Source: Pempheris klunzingeri (Eukaryota > Chordata > Actinopteri > Acropomatiformes > Pempheridae). From it: DNA of 64,000 nucleotides. The stretch's first letter is position 1. Each line of letters starts with the position of its first letter. The stretch covers positions 16,882,721 to 16,946,720 of the forward strand of contig NC_092027.1 in the NCBI RefSeq assembly GCF_042242105.1, read 5' to 3'. A program made the translations under genes and the position numbers. The notes under the pieces are model-generated. The model was not told where the DNA came from. It made no database searches and saw only the letters and a program-made list of their open reading frames with translations. This document shows positions 39,063 through 52,769 of this stretch, piece after piece.

Positions 39063-41849
39063 CATGTGAGGGTAGAATCTGCTGCTTCGATTTTGACCGT
39101 TCTTCTTTTGATCTGTCTCTTGTAATTCCTCCTTAAAGGAAATGCAATACTGATTACATTGTTTATCAAATGTACCACTATATGATATAAACTGTGAGAA
39201 ACCCTGCCTTCTTTACATCCATCTGCTAATACATACAAATAACTTTTTGCATAATGAAACACACCAAAGTGAGAACAAAGACGACTCCCTGACTATGCAG
39301 TTGAATCATTGCTAAACCAAGAGTGTGCTGCAGGTGAAGAAAAAATTGATTGACCTGAAAGTGGTTGCAAAAAACAAGATTGCAGAACACAAAGGAGATG
39401 TCAATGTCACAGTAGGGGACAGAGCACCACTTCAGTGTCATCCATACAGTAGATGATAAAATAGCAGCATTTATTGGTGAGGCACCTCTGAAAGCCATCA
39501 TGCTTGATGGAGACTCTGAGAGCATGAGCACGACAAGCCAAGGACCACCAACATACATAACAGTACATAACACATGTTTTTTTTTATGTACTGTAATTGA
39601 AACATAAGAATTAAGCATTAAAACTGACAAATTTGTTGGGTACTGCTCTACAAGCCATGATGGCTTTGAAAACTGCTGTGTCTACACTGCTGGTGATTAA
39701 TTGTAACAAGAAACAAGATGAAATAATCTGGAGCTGGTGCTGAAATTAAGGAGGAACTGCAGGAAGTTGATTTGAAAATAAGAGAAAGAACCGCTTGCGT
39801 AAGTATTTGGCGCTTCTGGTTTTGCACGTTAGGAACACAACATAATATCTAACTTACAACAAAAAGTGATCACACAATACTTGTGTTCCTATTAATTCAA
39901 CTCATTTTCTTCATTAATCTCCAACTGCTTAAAATAATAACAGTGGTCATATATATTATAGTCTGAAAGCACAAACTAAAAAAGTAAAGGAAAATGTAAA
40001 AAAATCCACTTAACAGGAGTCATTCAGAGTTTCCTAGGTCGTGCTACATAACACGTCGAGACTGTCACATCTAAGTGAAATTATAAACAGTACAAGTAAT
40101 TTCTGCAGTCAATTAAAAGACTAATGAAGTTGTCGGAGAGGAGGAAAGGGTGAGCAAGGGTGAGTGAGTGGAACTCTGAGAGGACACTGTCAGAAATAAA
40201 TAAGGCAGGCATTCATGTGTTATTCATTGGAAATGAGTCTGCGGCACAGCACTTGTCCATCATAAAGTTTTGTAGCTTGATGATTACAATGTGGGTTAAA
40301 TGCTCAACCCTTGTTTACTTGTTCTCACAGCTTTGCTCTCTCCATGCTGCTTCGATGCACGTACGGCATCTCGCTGAGTCACTCGGAGTCAAACAGAATC
40401 ACAGCTGAAAAATCATTGCAAAAGAAGAGAGGCTGACAAAAGATATGACGACAGTGACACAGTGTTCATTAGCAGCAAAGTTTTAGCCAGAGTGCATAGT
40501 TTTATAGATACATACAACGTCTTCCTTGCTAAATGTATTTATTTATTTAAATTTATTCCGACTCCTATGTGGCCAAAATTCACTCAAATTAAAGCTTAAA
40601 GCATGATTTCTCATCACGTAATGTCACATCTGCGGCAATAAGAGTCCAGGAATGTGTCACTATCCAAATTCTGCAGCACATTAACTGTCCTAAAAAAGAA
40701 TCTACGTCCACATGAGCACCAAAGATTCATTTTCACACCCATGTTAGATTAATTGATATTTAAAGCTTTCTCTTTTTGGCTCCAACCACCTCGTTAGAAA
40801 CAGTGAAAAGGTCGATCTCATGACTCAAACCACTGACACATTTAATAATCCTCCGAATAGACTGCAGTAAGTCATACAGAGCGTTTACTCTCTGAAACTC
40901 TCCATGAATGTGGATCATGGGTGTAAATTTCACGTGAGAGCTGTGTTGAGCAGAAGTGTGTGAACAAATTCTTTCCATCCTCTACATTAGAGGCATTTCC
41001 AGCACTTTACCACAACTCCTCTTGAGCAATCAGTTTAGCTTTCACACCACAGTACAGGGTAAGCTTTCTCACTTAGTCACACACCATTAATAGTACAATC
41101 TACAGTAGACAGTATAATCACCTGACTCCACTGTACATGCTATTCCAGTTGTCATGGTGATCTAAAGGCGATGCTCTGACTAACAGGACCTGGCAAACAG
41201 CGGTGTGCATGCATGTGTGTGTCTGTCTGCACATATTGTTCCCACAGCTGAGAACAAAAGCAAGAATAAAGACATATAACAAAGCTCTTCCATGACGTAT
41301 TTCATCACAGAAACTTAAACATAAAAAGGTTATTTTAAAGTCTGAAGAGCTCACAGATATCATCAGTAAACTCTGCAAGCTGCCTTTAGTGTGGCTGTTA
41401 AAAAATAGCTTGGGATATTTTAGACACTGAACAGGAGTCTACAAACTTGGCTTTAGCTTCAATGCCTGATCGGAATGCTTTCCAAAAAGCAAACAAATAG
41501 ATTCACAAAAATAGTCATCCTTGGAGATTATAGTCACAAAAGAATATTCAGAATATTACTCAGAAAAGCTCTCACTTAGAGTCACGTTACACCTATTCAA
41601 AGGATCATTTAGGTGATTAGACATGTTGTCTACAACTCAACAGTGTAGCTAAAAAAAGTGTAACACTTTTATTTGGAGGCAAAAATGAAATTGCATTGCC
41701 AAAATGTTGGTTAAATCCCCTTATTGCATTGAGTTGGTCTATGATGGATGTTAGCAATGAGCAGTATAGATGCTAATTTTTACATTCACCTCAGTGCTCT
41801 CTTCCTGATGAGACTGGCTAACCTGAGGGTTTGATTAAAACCTGAATGA
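39063..41849. other. Non-coding, no gene recognised
   Basis: Short frames only, with no domains or splice context. The sequence is AT-rich. Confidence 0.6.
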
Positions 41850-42140
41850 CAGTCCCACTGCTGCTTTTGTGGCCCCTTGAAATGACTTGTGACAAACTTT
41901 GGGGACCCCCAACGTTTCATCTAGAGCAATCATCAGGTCAAGATTTTAATTCGTCCCGTACTTTGGTTCATGACCAAATACCTGAAAAGCTAACGATATC
42001 CCTATCAGCCTTGATGATCCTTTGTGTGCTAATTAGCACTAGCATGCTAACACTCTAATCTAAAATAGTAAACATTGTGAATATTGTCGGCTAAACATCA
42101 TCATATCAGCTTTTCCCTTGTGAACATGCATGCTACTAAC
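41850..42140 (-). repeat. Dispersed repeat, copy 2, inverted relative to 10466-10925
   Basis: Read on the minus strand it gives ggctgatagggatatcgtta, gcttttcaggtatttggtca and ccaaagtacgggacgaatta, matching copy 1 in order with many substitutions. The two copies are separate old insertions of one family. Confidence 0.65.
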
Positions 42141-45100
42141 GTTGGTGTTGGTGTCATGCGTTCACAGTGGCAATGTACAGTGCACAGCTACTTAGCTGTA
42201 CCATAGTTAGCTATGATTTACAGCTGTAGTCCCTGGGCAGGAAACAGAGAATAAGTTATCTGTTATAGAATGAATATATATTCACTACATAACAACAACA
42301 TTTGCAACAACATCAAGATTTCACAACATCAAGTCACATAAAATGTTTGTGTTTATGTGAGATGGGTCCATGATTGGGTTGATTTCAGCCATGTTTTTAT
42401 CTTGAATTTAAAATCAGTAAAGCTGCAGCAGTCTCTTATATAATTTGGCACTGAGCTCCAAAAGCTAGTTGCTCTAACAGAACATGCATAGACAGCTATC
42501 ACTGGATGACTCTGATACTGAAGAAAACTGTGATTTTTGATGATTCTCAGGCAACTTCTGAGGCGTCTTTTTTCTATGATGTCTATGCAGATTTATGGAT
42601 GTTTATCCACAGTGGACTCTGGTGCTAATAATATCCTTGGAAAGTGTAAGCGAGTCTGAATGATGTCAATGTGTGTGTCATGTCTGTGTGTCAAGATTTG
42701 ACTAAAGTATTGACTAAATAAAAAAGCAGGATTTCTGACTCAAATTCATCTCACACAGAGCTTTCGCCTCACGGCTCTCCTTCCTTTCAACTGTCTGGCG
42801 CATATCCCCAGGAGAGGCTTTTTGCTTTCTCTTTTGGCATTGTCTTGTGGAATGTCCATGTCCAATACAGACCATGTCCTGTAATTTTTAAATATCTCAT
42901 TCACAACCTCCACCTGTAATGTCATTGCCATCTGAATGATACTTGGAACTCTAACAACAATGATCAAAACTATATGAAAATGAGAGTCAAGTTGTAATAA
43001 ATGCCAATTATCTTTAACTTCACTAACATAACAGTTAACTTAGACATCACAAGATTTATATGCATCGTCATGCACGGCAGCAGAGACCTCTAACAAGATG
43101 TCAGATGAAATTAATAGGTGGATGTTTGTGGAATGATGATGAATATGTCTTTGTGCAGTGAATTGGTCCACAGATTGGACAAAGAAACCCGCACCGGAGT
43201 GGCAGCCAATCTGTACAAGATCTGCCCACGATACCACTTGTTGTTCATGAGGTCCCATTATTTGGCATCATCCTACGCTGTACTGTTATGCAGGCACAAG
43301 CTAAAGGCATCACTCTATCTATACCAAGATAGTTGATCATTTTGAATATCATTATGCATTATTTATAATGTGAGAAGTTATATTATAATGGATTTACAAA
43401 AGTGCTCTTTGTGCAATTACGTTTTCATAGACCTGAAATATAAAATCACAAAAACAATTTAAGTTTGAAGAACCTACATTAACAAGGTCAACAATTATTT
43501 TGTGAGCATCCAATTAATAGTCCTCCAATTACTAACAGACAATAGACATCATAGAGTATTCCTAGCTTTATCTCAAAAAGCCACATTTCCTGCCCGAGCA
43601 GACAACAAAACAATGCAGTGTAGTTTTACATGCAGCTCACTGCTCCCTAAAACACCACAATCACTGCTAGACCCACATACAAAAAGGAACGGCTGCTCTC
43701 AGGAATAGCAAATCCTGACCTAGTCAAAGAAGCAGAAACGACAGTAAATGAAATGGGCTACCACAGCAGAGGTCAACTTTTCCTTTACATCTCTTAGATG
43801 TATATAAGCGTCACTGGATTTGCAAAAGGCAGCGTTGCACTGATAGATCACAGCCGTTTTGTAATGATAACAATGTGGCACATTTATCAGTCAACAGTGG
43901 ATCAGATATCACACAAGAAAAGCAGGCTTTTCATTTCTAGCGGATAATTGTGGATTTTGTCAGCTGAAATGACGACTGTCACTAGAATTCTGTCAGCTGT
44001 ACCTGGCTCGCCTTTGCTAATACCAGCGCTAAACCAAAAACTGTAACGACTTAGTTTTTTTATCTTTCCAGCTCATTCACTTTAAGAGGAGAAGCTTGTA
44101 GAGAGGTCCTAAATAAAGACTGAAATATGAGGGTAAAGCTATAGAGGTGGTCCTAGTGGTATATGTTAGTACATAATGATGAATAAAAATGTAGGCCTAC
44201 TTAAAGGATTATACATTCTGTCATAACCCTTGGATGGTTTGGATGCTTAACTATAGGAAAGCACACTTGGGCAAGTAACAGTGGTTAGAATTAGGCCAAA
44301 CGTTCATATTTTCTATTCGCATTGTTCACTTTTACAAGAGAAAAGAAATTGAGAATAGACAATAACCTATTGTTTAAGGTAAGTATCACATGTAAACTTC
44401 CCCAAACCAAATGAAGAGCAGGACAGAGATGCTGCTCTCACTTTAAAGTTGGATATAGTGAATGGATGTTCCAGCCTTTCGTGTGTAATAATGATCTAAT
44501 GATATGTTCCTTGCCTAACGGTAGTGCCGGTAATCAGCTAGTTTGCTGCCAGCTACGTTCCACAAATTGCTGAGAAGCTGTGCGACCAAATTACAGACTG
44601 TATGGAGTGCCGAGGCCTCATATGGAGCTAGTCACAGGTAAGTGTGTGGTTCAAACATTGATATCTCATTACTCAAACATCAGAAGGGTTTTATCAAGTG
44701 TTATCATGCAAGTGAGCAAATAACATGTTCATCTTAGTAAGGCCATAATTGATTGTTAACATGATTTTATGGATTTTATGTGGAATTAACAGCTATTTGA
44801 TTGACTCTAATCAGTGGTTCTCTGCATAAATCAGCTCACAGACACTTATTTTACTTTACTTTCATATTTTTACATGTTTTGACAAACCTATCTTTCCACA
44901 GACCACCAACTAGTGGAGTCAGTATATTGGACAAAGAAAGACAGAAAGAGAGAGAAAGAAGATGGTGACCCCCTCAAGGGGGCATCCTGACATCATCCAC
45001 AGTGGCGGTGGAGACATGGTGCTGTCACAACACACAGCAAGGGGGGGCTGGCTTGGTGTCACCGGCTCTGACACACTGGGGAATGACCCAAGCTGGAGCA

Positions 45101-45447
45101 ATGACTATGACAGTAATGGGACAGGTCTCCGGGAAAGGGATGGGTGGTGGAGGGGGCAGTATAGAAGCAGGAGAGGGTGGAGGGGTGAGTTGTGGGTGGG
45201 TGGTTTGTTGAGGAGACACGGCAGAGAGACACGGCACAAGACTAGACAGGATGGCTGTGTCAGCATGGATGGATACAACAATGTTTGGATATCAGAAGTA
45301 AAACACTTCAGACCTGACAAGTGACAAGTTACGTGCAACATTTTTAAACATCAGTATCTAATTGTCAAATCAATAGTGATATTTTCCATACAAAAGTTTT
45401 GACCTTGTCTTCACCTCCATCTTTGTAGTTTGATGTGAGAGACAGAA
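42141..45447. other. Non-coding, no gene recognised
   Basis: No supported gene. At 44902-45184 a segment flanked by a plausible acceptor (ctttccacag) and donor (gtgagt) holds a frame starting at 44962 rich in Gly/Arg/Trp, but it carries an in-frame TAG near its 5' end and has no recognisable domain. Confidence 0.55.
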
Positions 45448-45462
45448 GCATGCACTCTTCTT

Positions 45463-46238
45463 CTTTTTTTTTTTTTTTTTAAACAATATCTTTATTGGGC
45501 TTTATATTATGAAATAATTAACAAAATACTCAACATAAAACAAACAAAGAGCAACATAGTCCCCCCAAAATAAATAAAAGAATGAAAGAATGAAAAAATA
45601 AAATAAATAAATATAAACACACAGCATACAGCTCAGCAATTCAGCACCACTGTCAAAATTAATTGGCCTTGTAACATCTGAGAAACTCAGTTAAAGGTGA
45701 CCATATTCTCTCAAAATCCCCTCCTCTTCCTCTGACAATATAAGTAAGTTGTTCCAGTACAACACAAGATGCCATCTCCCCCACCCACATATGTATTGAG
45801 GGTACGTCCATTTTCTTTCAGTATAAAGATATCAACCTCCTGGCCTGCAGGAGTCCAAAGTCGATGAGTGTTGACTGACTTGAAGTGAAAATACAGTTCT
45901 CTGGAAATATACCCAACAAACACATCCTTGCGTGAAGAGACATCCTCACACCAACAATCTTAGACAAAGTTTGTATGACTGGTTTCCAGAACTTCTGTAA
46001 TTTGGGACAGCTCCAAACACAGTGAAACAGAGTACCCTTCCCTTCTAGACATTTGCTGCAGATATCTGGGATGTTGGGCGACCAACGATTCAGTTTGGTC
46101 GGAGTGATGTAAGTTCTCATCAACCATTTGTATTGGAGGAGTTTCATCCTTGTATTGATTGATTGAGTTTGGGCTTTTAAACATGCACTTTCCCAATCTA
46201 CTTCATGTGTATCCTCTTGAAGATCGGATCTCCATGCT
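45463..46238 (-). mobile_element. 5'-truncated L1-like LINE with poly(A) tail and target-site duplication
   Basis: On the minus strand the C-terminal part of ORF2 runs from about 46238 to a TAA at 45659-45661. It includes WLMRTYITPTKLNRWSPNIP and a CX2CX8HX4C motif (CSKCLEGKGTLFHCVWSC), then LLQARRLISLY. One premature TGA (45818-45820) stands where related elements have Trp, and the frame stays open after it. An AATAAA and poly(A), seen as poly(T) at 45464-45480, end the element. The flanks gcatgcactcttctt (45448-45462) and gcatacactcttctt (46239-46253) form a 15-bp target-site duplication with one mismatch. Confidence 0.92.
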
Positions 46239-46497
46239 GCATACACTCTTCTTAGTGAGAGTTATATATTTCTTTCTAAATAACATTTCTAGTGTAAAGC
46301 TCTCGTTCTGTGAGTCCTTCTGCAGATGAAACACTTGTCCTCCAGTTTTATTCCGCACATTCCTGATGGGGCTACTCGTGCAGTCACTTCAACATTACAA
46401 TGATATGCAGATGCATGCTCAGCCAATTGGTGCGAGCCTATTTACTCTTTTAAGAAAAGACAAGACTCCTATATGCATCTAGGATTGCCAGAGGACA

Positions 46498-46860
46498 TTG
46501 TGCAGATCTGGGGTGCAGTGTGGGCAAAGAGGTGTTGATCCAGTGATTTGTTCATTTGGTTCAGTTCTCTCATTTCTACAACGTCTGCACTTTCTTGAAG
46601 GGTTTGGAAAAAGGCTGTTATGTGGCCACCCTCATCTAAAATGTTTTCTGTTAGGGTTTAGGAGGAAAACATCCAGTGATATATTCCTCTTCCCCTCTGA
46701 GGGAGTTGCTTTTCATTCTTCTGGCCCTAAGAACACTTGTCACTCAATCTGTCTTGGAGACTCACAGGAGTGGGTGTGCCTTTCAGTCTATTCCAGATAT
46801 TTTGAGTTAAAAAGAGCTCTGAATCATACGCCTTTCAGGCAAAATCTATAATTTGCCTCA
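46498..46860 (+). mobile_element. Probable decayed tyrosine-recombinase (DIRS/Ngaro-like) retrotransposon fragment
   Basis: The + frame from 46498 reads GQRGVDPVICSFGSVLSFLQ and then GHPHLKCFLLGFRRK and NHTPFRQN. By recall, fish YR-retrotransposon integrases carry an N-terminal DPVTCSVxxVLSFLQ segment, then HPLVxRFLRGARR, then a PKxxSTPFR segment, in the same order and spacing. The catalytic part is not present. Assignment is by memory of the family pattern, not a search. Confidence 0.5.
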
Positions 46861-48119
46861 AAAACTTTTTTTTTAATACTTTTTAGATGTTATTATATAG
46901 CTATATTATTTATTTTTAGAATTCGGGAAAGTGTGCTTAGACAGGTGCATCGAGAAATAAGTAATGACTCCAAGGAGGCTGCTTGCAATTCAAAAAATGC
47001 AAAGAGTTGACTGTGTGCAAGAGCTGGTTTTGTTACTTAGAGGTTGTTGGGGTCAAGAATGAATCAGTCAGATGTTTTTGGCTCCTCAACATGACAAGAA
47101 TAGCAAGGAGAGTTTGCATTGCTCGCGTCTCTCTCTCATGTGAGTTAAATTTGCTCATTCTGAGCATGTGCATGTACAGTAAAGTGCTGAAGTGAAAAGA
47201 GACCTAATAAAGACCTACAAGTGATAATAGAGCTATAGCTCTCATTTCTTTGGTTTGATCAAAAGGGTGCTGGCGTATTAAATATTGAATACATTGGTCA
47301 GCACATTTAAAGCATTAGTCTGTAGCATTGAGAGGAGAGTGGTTTCAGGATTTCAGAGTAGAACTTCCACGTCTCTCCCCAGCACGCTTCATTTCTGCCT
47401 CCAAAACCCGTCCCAAGCCCCCAGGAAGTGCGTTGAGCCTTGAGGTCAGTTTGACATAGTGGCCAATCCGTGTAATCCGTCAGGTGGTGCCCAAAAGGGG
47501 CCCAAAAAGACTTATTTTTCCCCAGACTTACATCGTAAATGAGGCATCTGTAAAACAATGGATTGTTTTTTGAGCATCACAACCCCCATGAAATTTTACT
47601 CTCAGAATTTGATCCATTAGGTCCAATAACATTTCTGAAGTCTGGAACAGCCCCATGATTAACTTGTTTTATCCACATTCAAGTTAGCTGAGGGCTAACA
47701 GGCATGTGAGACATAATGCACATGCTCTATGGGCCCCACAATGTGGAAGCATGGATGTCCATGTGCAGATGATCTACACACAGTGTATCCAAAATACTGC
47801 TGTACCCAGTTATACATGCATAGCCCCTCCTCACAGAGGAGGCTGTCTTGCATGCACATGCTAACCAGGGCAACTGAAGAGGCCAGGCTTAGAATGGCGT
47901 ACACAATGATACACGCTGCCCACTGAGGGATGCTTTGCGTTAGAGGTTATTGAGAAGATTAGCTCTACATGTGATTAGTAAAGAGCAGATTGGTTGAAGT
48001 GCTTGTTAATCAGCACAGAGAAATGCACTTCTGGTGTGAACCAAGAATCAACGGAGCATACAACTCCCATGTTTCCCAGGAGTAAGAACAAACCACGAAT
48101 TATACTCTACAAGGCTCAA
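46861..48119. other. Non-coding, possible further repeat
   Basis: No gene. The stretch 47300-47600 (agcatcacaacccccatgaa; cccaaaaggggcccaaaaag) looks like a decayed dispersed repeat, without visible ends. Confidence 0.4.
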
Positions 48120-48490
48120 AATAACATGCTTTTTCATTGCTGGTGGTTGTCTCTTAGCCATTGTGTTAGCCATTGCAAAGCTCCTACTGAAGCTGCCACT
48201 GAAAAAACTGAGCTTGACTGAGTGAGAGCATTTGTGGGCGAGGAGGGGCTGTACATCATGTGCAGTGATTGACACATGCGTTAGAGAATGATCCTGCACC
48301 GATTGGCTGTTTTCATTCAGACATAGTGGATTCCTGGAAATGCTAGGAGGAGCACTAGGAGGAACTAGAGGAACCAGATTTTTTTCACAGATTACCTGAG
48401 TCATGTACCGCTGTCAGAATATAGTGACAGTTTCGGGAAATATGACAAAAAGCTATTTCTATAAAAGTTACGTGAACCTTTAAATCATCT
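48120..48490 (+). repeat. Dispersed teleost-type repeat
   Basis: The phrase gaggaaccagatttttttca then cagattacctgagtcatgta, followed by tatagtgacagtttcgggaa and atatgacaaaaagctatttc, matches by recall a high-copy repeat found across teleost intergenic DNA. It is non-coding and of unresolved class. Confidence 0.5.
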
Positions 48491-48618
48491 GGAATAGTAT
48501 GTTTTCAGACACTAGTATCACTACTGACAACCAAACATTGCTGCTTTATCACATTGTTATCACAGATGATGTGGCTGCTTAGTTTTAGTTTTAGCTGTTT
48601 TTCTGTCTATTTAACATT

Positions 48619-48622
<4 letters not shown>

Positions 48623-48658
<36 letters not shown>
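48623..48658. repeat. (CT)n microsatellite
   Basis: CT run of about 36 bases. Confidence 0.95.
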
Positions 48659-48663
<5 letters not shown>

Positions 48664-49011
48664 ACTCTGTCTGACAGGAAAAAAATGTAACAAAATGATG
48701 GAGCATCAGCATTCTCTAGAGGCCAGTGGAGGGCATAACATAGATTTTGTATTAAGGCATTCATATTTCTTTCCGTTTGATGCAAGATAGTATAATATGT
48801 ATTGTAGAATCCGGCTTTGTACAGCCTGTACTACTTTAAGCAAGGTACAGTGTGACATTCTTTGAAAAGCACTGACTGGTATAGTGTGAAAACAGGAACC
48901 AACTGAGAAAACCTGCTTCGTGGTTTAAAATGGAATTACAAGTTAGATTGGCACACCCTAACTGAACTTGGAAATTATCCTGAAGTCCGCCATTCTTGTT
49001 TTTTTTTTTTG

Positions 49012-49051
<40 letters not shown>

Positions 49052-49052
49052 A
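49012..49052. repeat. Compound (TC)n(AC)n microsatellite
   Basis: A poly(T) run, then TC repeats, then AC repeats. Confidence 0.95.
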
Positions 49053-49311
49053 TATAGTGACAACATTGTAAAACTCTAACAATCTTGACATCATTCTGTA
49101 TCATGTTCATCCTCCATTACGCTCCACATATTTGTGTGTGTTCCTTAAGTCGGTGTTACAAACTAAAGAGGAAAAGATCAAACAAACAAACGATAAAAAC
49201 ACCCTAACAGGCCGGGGAGTGCTGAGAGAATCCCTCCCTCCTGTAGAATGTGTGGGATTGTTTGCCAGGAAGACACATCAATTGCTCTATTTCCTGTCAG
49301 GATTAGCTGTC

Positions 49312-49313
49312 GT

Positions 49314-49351
<38 letters not shown>
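49312..49351. repeat. (TG)n microsatellite
   Basis: TG run of about 40 bases with one T insertion. Confidence 0.95.
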
Positions 49352-49353
<2 letters not shown>

Positions 49354-52300
49354 ATGGGCTGATATTAATGAAATGTGTGGTCCAGGACTAATAGTTGAAT
49401 TTAAATATAATGCCATAGTGGACTTTGGGGTGTGTTTTTTGTTAAATATGTGTATTTGCTGACATCAGTGGGCCCCATGCAAGTTTTCTTCAGGAACTTC
49501 CGATCGTTTCACTTTTTATTCCGTACTACTGTTTCATTTTGAGTGGGCTAAGGAGTGGCTAAAATCCCCATTATTTTTCTTTTTGTGCATGTGCAGCTGT
49601 AACAGGCAGTCAGTGTACGCTGATGAAGAAGAAACTCCAAAGATATAAAGGTTAAATGCCAGAAATCCAGCACAGACTCAAGTGCTCACTCTGGCTCGCA
49701 GATTTGACTTTGCATTCTAATGTGCTGATTTGCATCAGTTTCATATCATATACAATACCATGCAGATCTGTCACGTGCCTGGTTTGCCGCCTGCCTGTTG
49801 CTTACCTTTTCTTCTGCTCCAGCTATCATTATCACTTAATTTTCTATTCCCATGTCCAACTGTCAGTTAAACTGTTTCTCTTTTCTCTCTCTGATGATAT
49901 CTCTCTATTACTTCTCTGTCTTCCCTGGAAACACCCTGAGGCGGGTCTGCACATGCACAACAAGTCCAGAGTGGAACTGCCACTGTGAGAGTATGTAAAT
50001 GTCTGTATGCGGCGCTCCACCCTTCCTTCCATTCCTGAACGTTGCCAACCATGCTCAATATATCCAGGTGAGACTATGTCAGTAAAGCCAGCCGAGACAT
50101 CAGCAAGCACCTCTTTCATACTGCTTCTCTGGGTCTAAGGTAAGGGGCTTTGTCTACATTTAAAACAAGCATTAGATCATTTCAACTGACGTAATGTGGA
50201 TGGATTTCTTTTTAATTTAAGATGAATATTTGGGAGGATTCAGGAGGACAAAAGACTAGTCTAGACCCCTCAAGTCTAAGAAAAATGGACGATAAAAGGG
50301 CAAGACTATTGTTCATTTTATTCCCTTTCTAGCATTCAATGAGGGAAGATCTTGTGTGTCAGGGAAAGAGTTCAGTCCTGGCGCGCACAAAAGAATGAGA
50401 TTTGTAAAAACAGATAACTCGAAGCTGTGAGAATAAAAGTATACCTGACTGCTTTTGCTTCACTCCTCCGGCTGATACGTGCTACCTTGAAAAATGGAAT
50501 AAAGTCAGGTTGAAGGTAAAAATGAATGACAGAAAAAAAATGAAAAACAGAGTTTGGGAGAAGAATTTTTAAAAAGCCGCAGAAGAGAACTTCAACCCCA
50601 CCTTGTTAGTCAGGAGCACTGGCTCATACAGACAGTGTAGTCTTGGTGGATAGGAACGTATTTGCAACTAGCTCAACCTGTAGAGCAAGTCACAGTTGAG
50701 GATCTATCACTGTTTCAATGCTGTGGTTAAGCACACAAGGAGACAAAATGGGCATCTGTGCTGAGGATCAAGAGAATTTATAAGTAAAGGAGGATTTTGT
50801 TGACACATTCGGACATGCCTGCCTAACACCTGCTGATATACCTCGTAAGAATCAAAACTCCATGTAAGGCTCTTAATAAAGCCAGGGGCTTGCACAAGAG
50901 CTGTGTTTGCTTTGCACAAATAAGGCTCTAGTAGGGTACAAATAAGGTACGGATATTGGAATCAAGTGCATCGGATATCGGGATCAAATGCATCGCATAA
51001 CCTGAGGTTTCTCAGTTCAGAAAGCGTGATATGTCTCGTCTGTCACAACAACGAAAAAGACAAACACACGGTAAAGAGATAGACGAGGCCGTTCGCTGTC
51101 GGCAGGGAAGCCAACATTGCAATCTAGAGCAAATAGGAAAACAAATTGTGCTCCAGCTTTGCCATCTCCCTGAGACAAGATATATGCTGTTGTCTAAGGT
51201 TTTTTTTCTTTCTATCCGGGCTGAATGTCACCTCAAAGTTTGTGTATGTGTGTATGGCTGTGCGAAATTGAGAGAAATCACACTGATAAACCACATGCTC
51301 TGTATGTTTGTGCAAAGGCTATGAATCACAATATACATGTATTTTTAAGGGTGAGTGTTTTTGTGTCTAAACATGCAATTTGGGAATTTGTCAGACGTCT
51401 GTTTTTATGCCCGAAGATTCAAAACAAAGATGCACCCGACAGCCTTTTCCCCAAATGAAACTGAGGAACGTCATTGTCCCAAAAGCACAGGCTGAGGTGC
51501 ATTTTAAGATTAATACCCCGGCTTGTATTATTCACTCAGGAGAGGTGAAGTATAGGTAACATCAGTCGAGATTGAACCTGTTTGGCTTTCACTAGCCCGT
51601 GGTGTCGGTCTGCAGGCGTTCATTGAGTCAAGTCTTTTTATGCTATGTAATTGAATAGTCAGGAATGGTAGATGAGAAAGAAAATAGCAACTGATTTGAC
51701 AGCTCAATATATCTACAGTGATGCCAAAATGCTGAAGGAAAGCGTGTCAGAATTCAAATAGTCTGGCTTAGATGAGACCGAAGTGAAATGGAACAGCGAG
51801 CAGGGAGGCTGTTATCCAACTTGTTCCCTGTCAGCAGTCATCAGAATGAGATGTAAATGTATAAGAGGGGCATTTCTTTCTGTTGTCGAAGAGGAATCCT
51901 TTTCAGAGTCTTAACCCTAATGTAGAGTCCCCGGCCCTCCTTATGCTCACTCTTACATAACAAAGCCAAATATGTATTTCAATGGCCCCTCACTCAACGG
52001 TCACACCTGTCGCTCCAGAGCTCCCAACCCTAAGTGAAGGTGAGAGTCCCTTTCAGATTTTAATCCCACATTCTGCAATGCCATGCACACACCTACATGC
52101 ATAGTTCACACACCATCAAACCCAGGAGAGGGAGAAAAATGAGAGGATACGCGTGTGGCCAAAGAAATGTGAAAGCACACCCACACAGAAACATGGAGCC
52201 AGACAGACTTTAAAGTCTGCACACGATCGGACCATTAAATCCACATGCTAATATTTCAATTTTTCCCTTTCTCTCTCCCGTGGCACAATCATGGCATGCT

Positions 52301-52769
52301 TAATGTTCACAAATGAAATGCTGTTGCTTCGCAGTCCTCTGAAGAACCAAGACTGGCATTTGGGATTACAAAGATTTCTGCGGCAGCCTGATCAGCCACA
52401 CTGTTCAAATAGCTGACTAATAGAGTTGAGAGTACTGGTTTGTCTTTTCAGCATAGAGGAGCTCAGATGATGACTCACTCATTTATGTATAATGAGTCTG
52501 TATTGAAAAGGTAGCTCTGTGTAAATAGGAATCGGCTGTGACGGGGAATATGTTTGTGAAAATGATGTCTGGTTGTTATGTTTCCTCACCGCTGATCACC
52601 ATTTGAAAATTGCTTTTTTGTTTGTGATTGTTTTTTTCATTGCTTCCTCTGGTTTGGGAATGACACAACAGAAAAGTTGCATTAACCTTATATGTGCTGT
52701 GTGTGGAGGATTACACAGTAATGTAATATAATTGCAAAAAAATCGAATCTAATTTGAAATCAATTATAA
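49352..52769. other. Non-coding, no gene recognised
   Basis: No supported gene. A 22-bp direct duplication lies at 50951-50994 (ggatatYggRatcaaRtgcatc twice). The stretch 51360-51700 is even in composition and could hold a conserved non-coding element. Confidence 0.55.
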
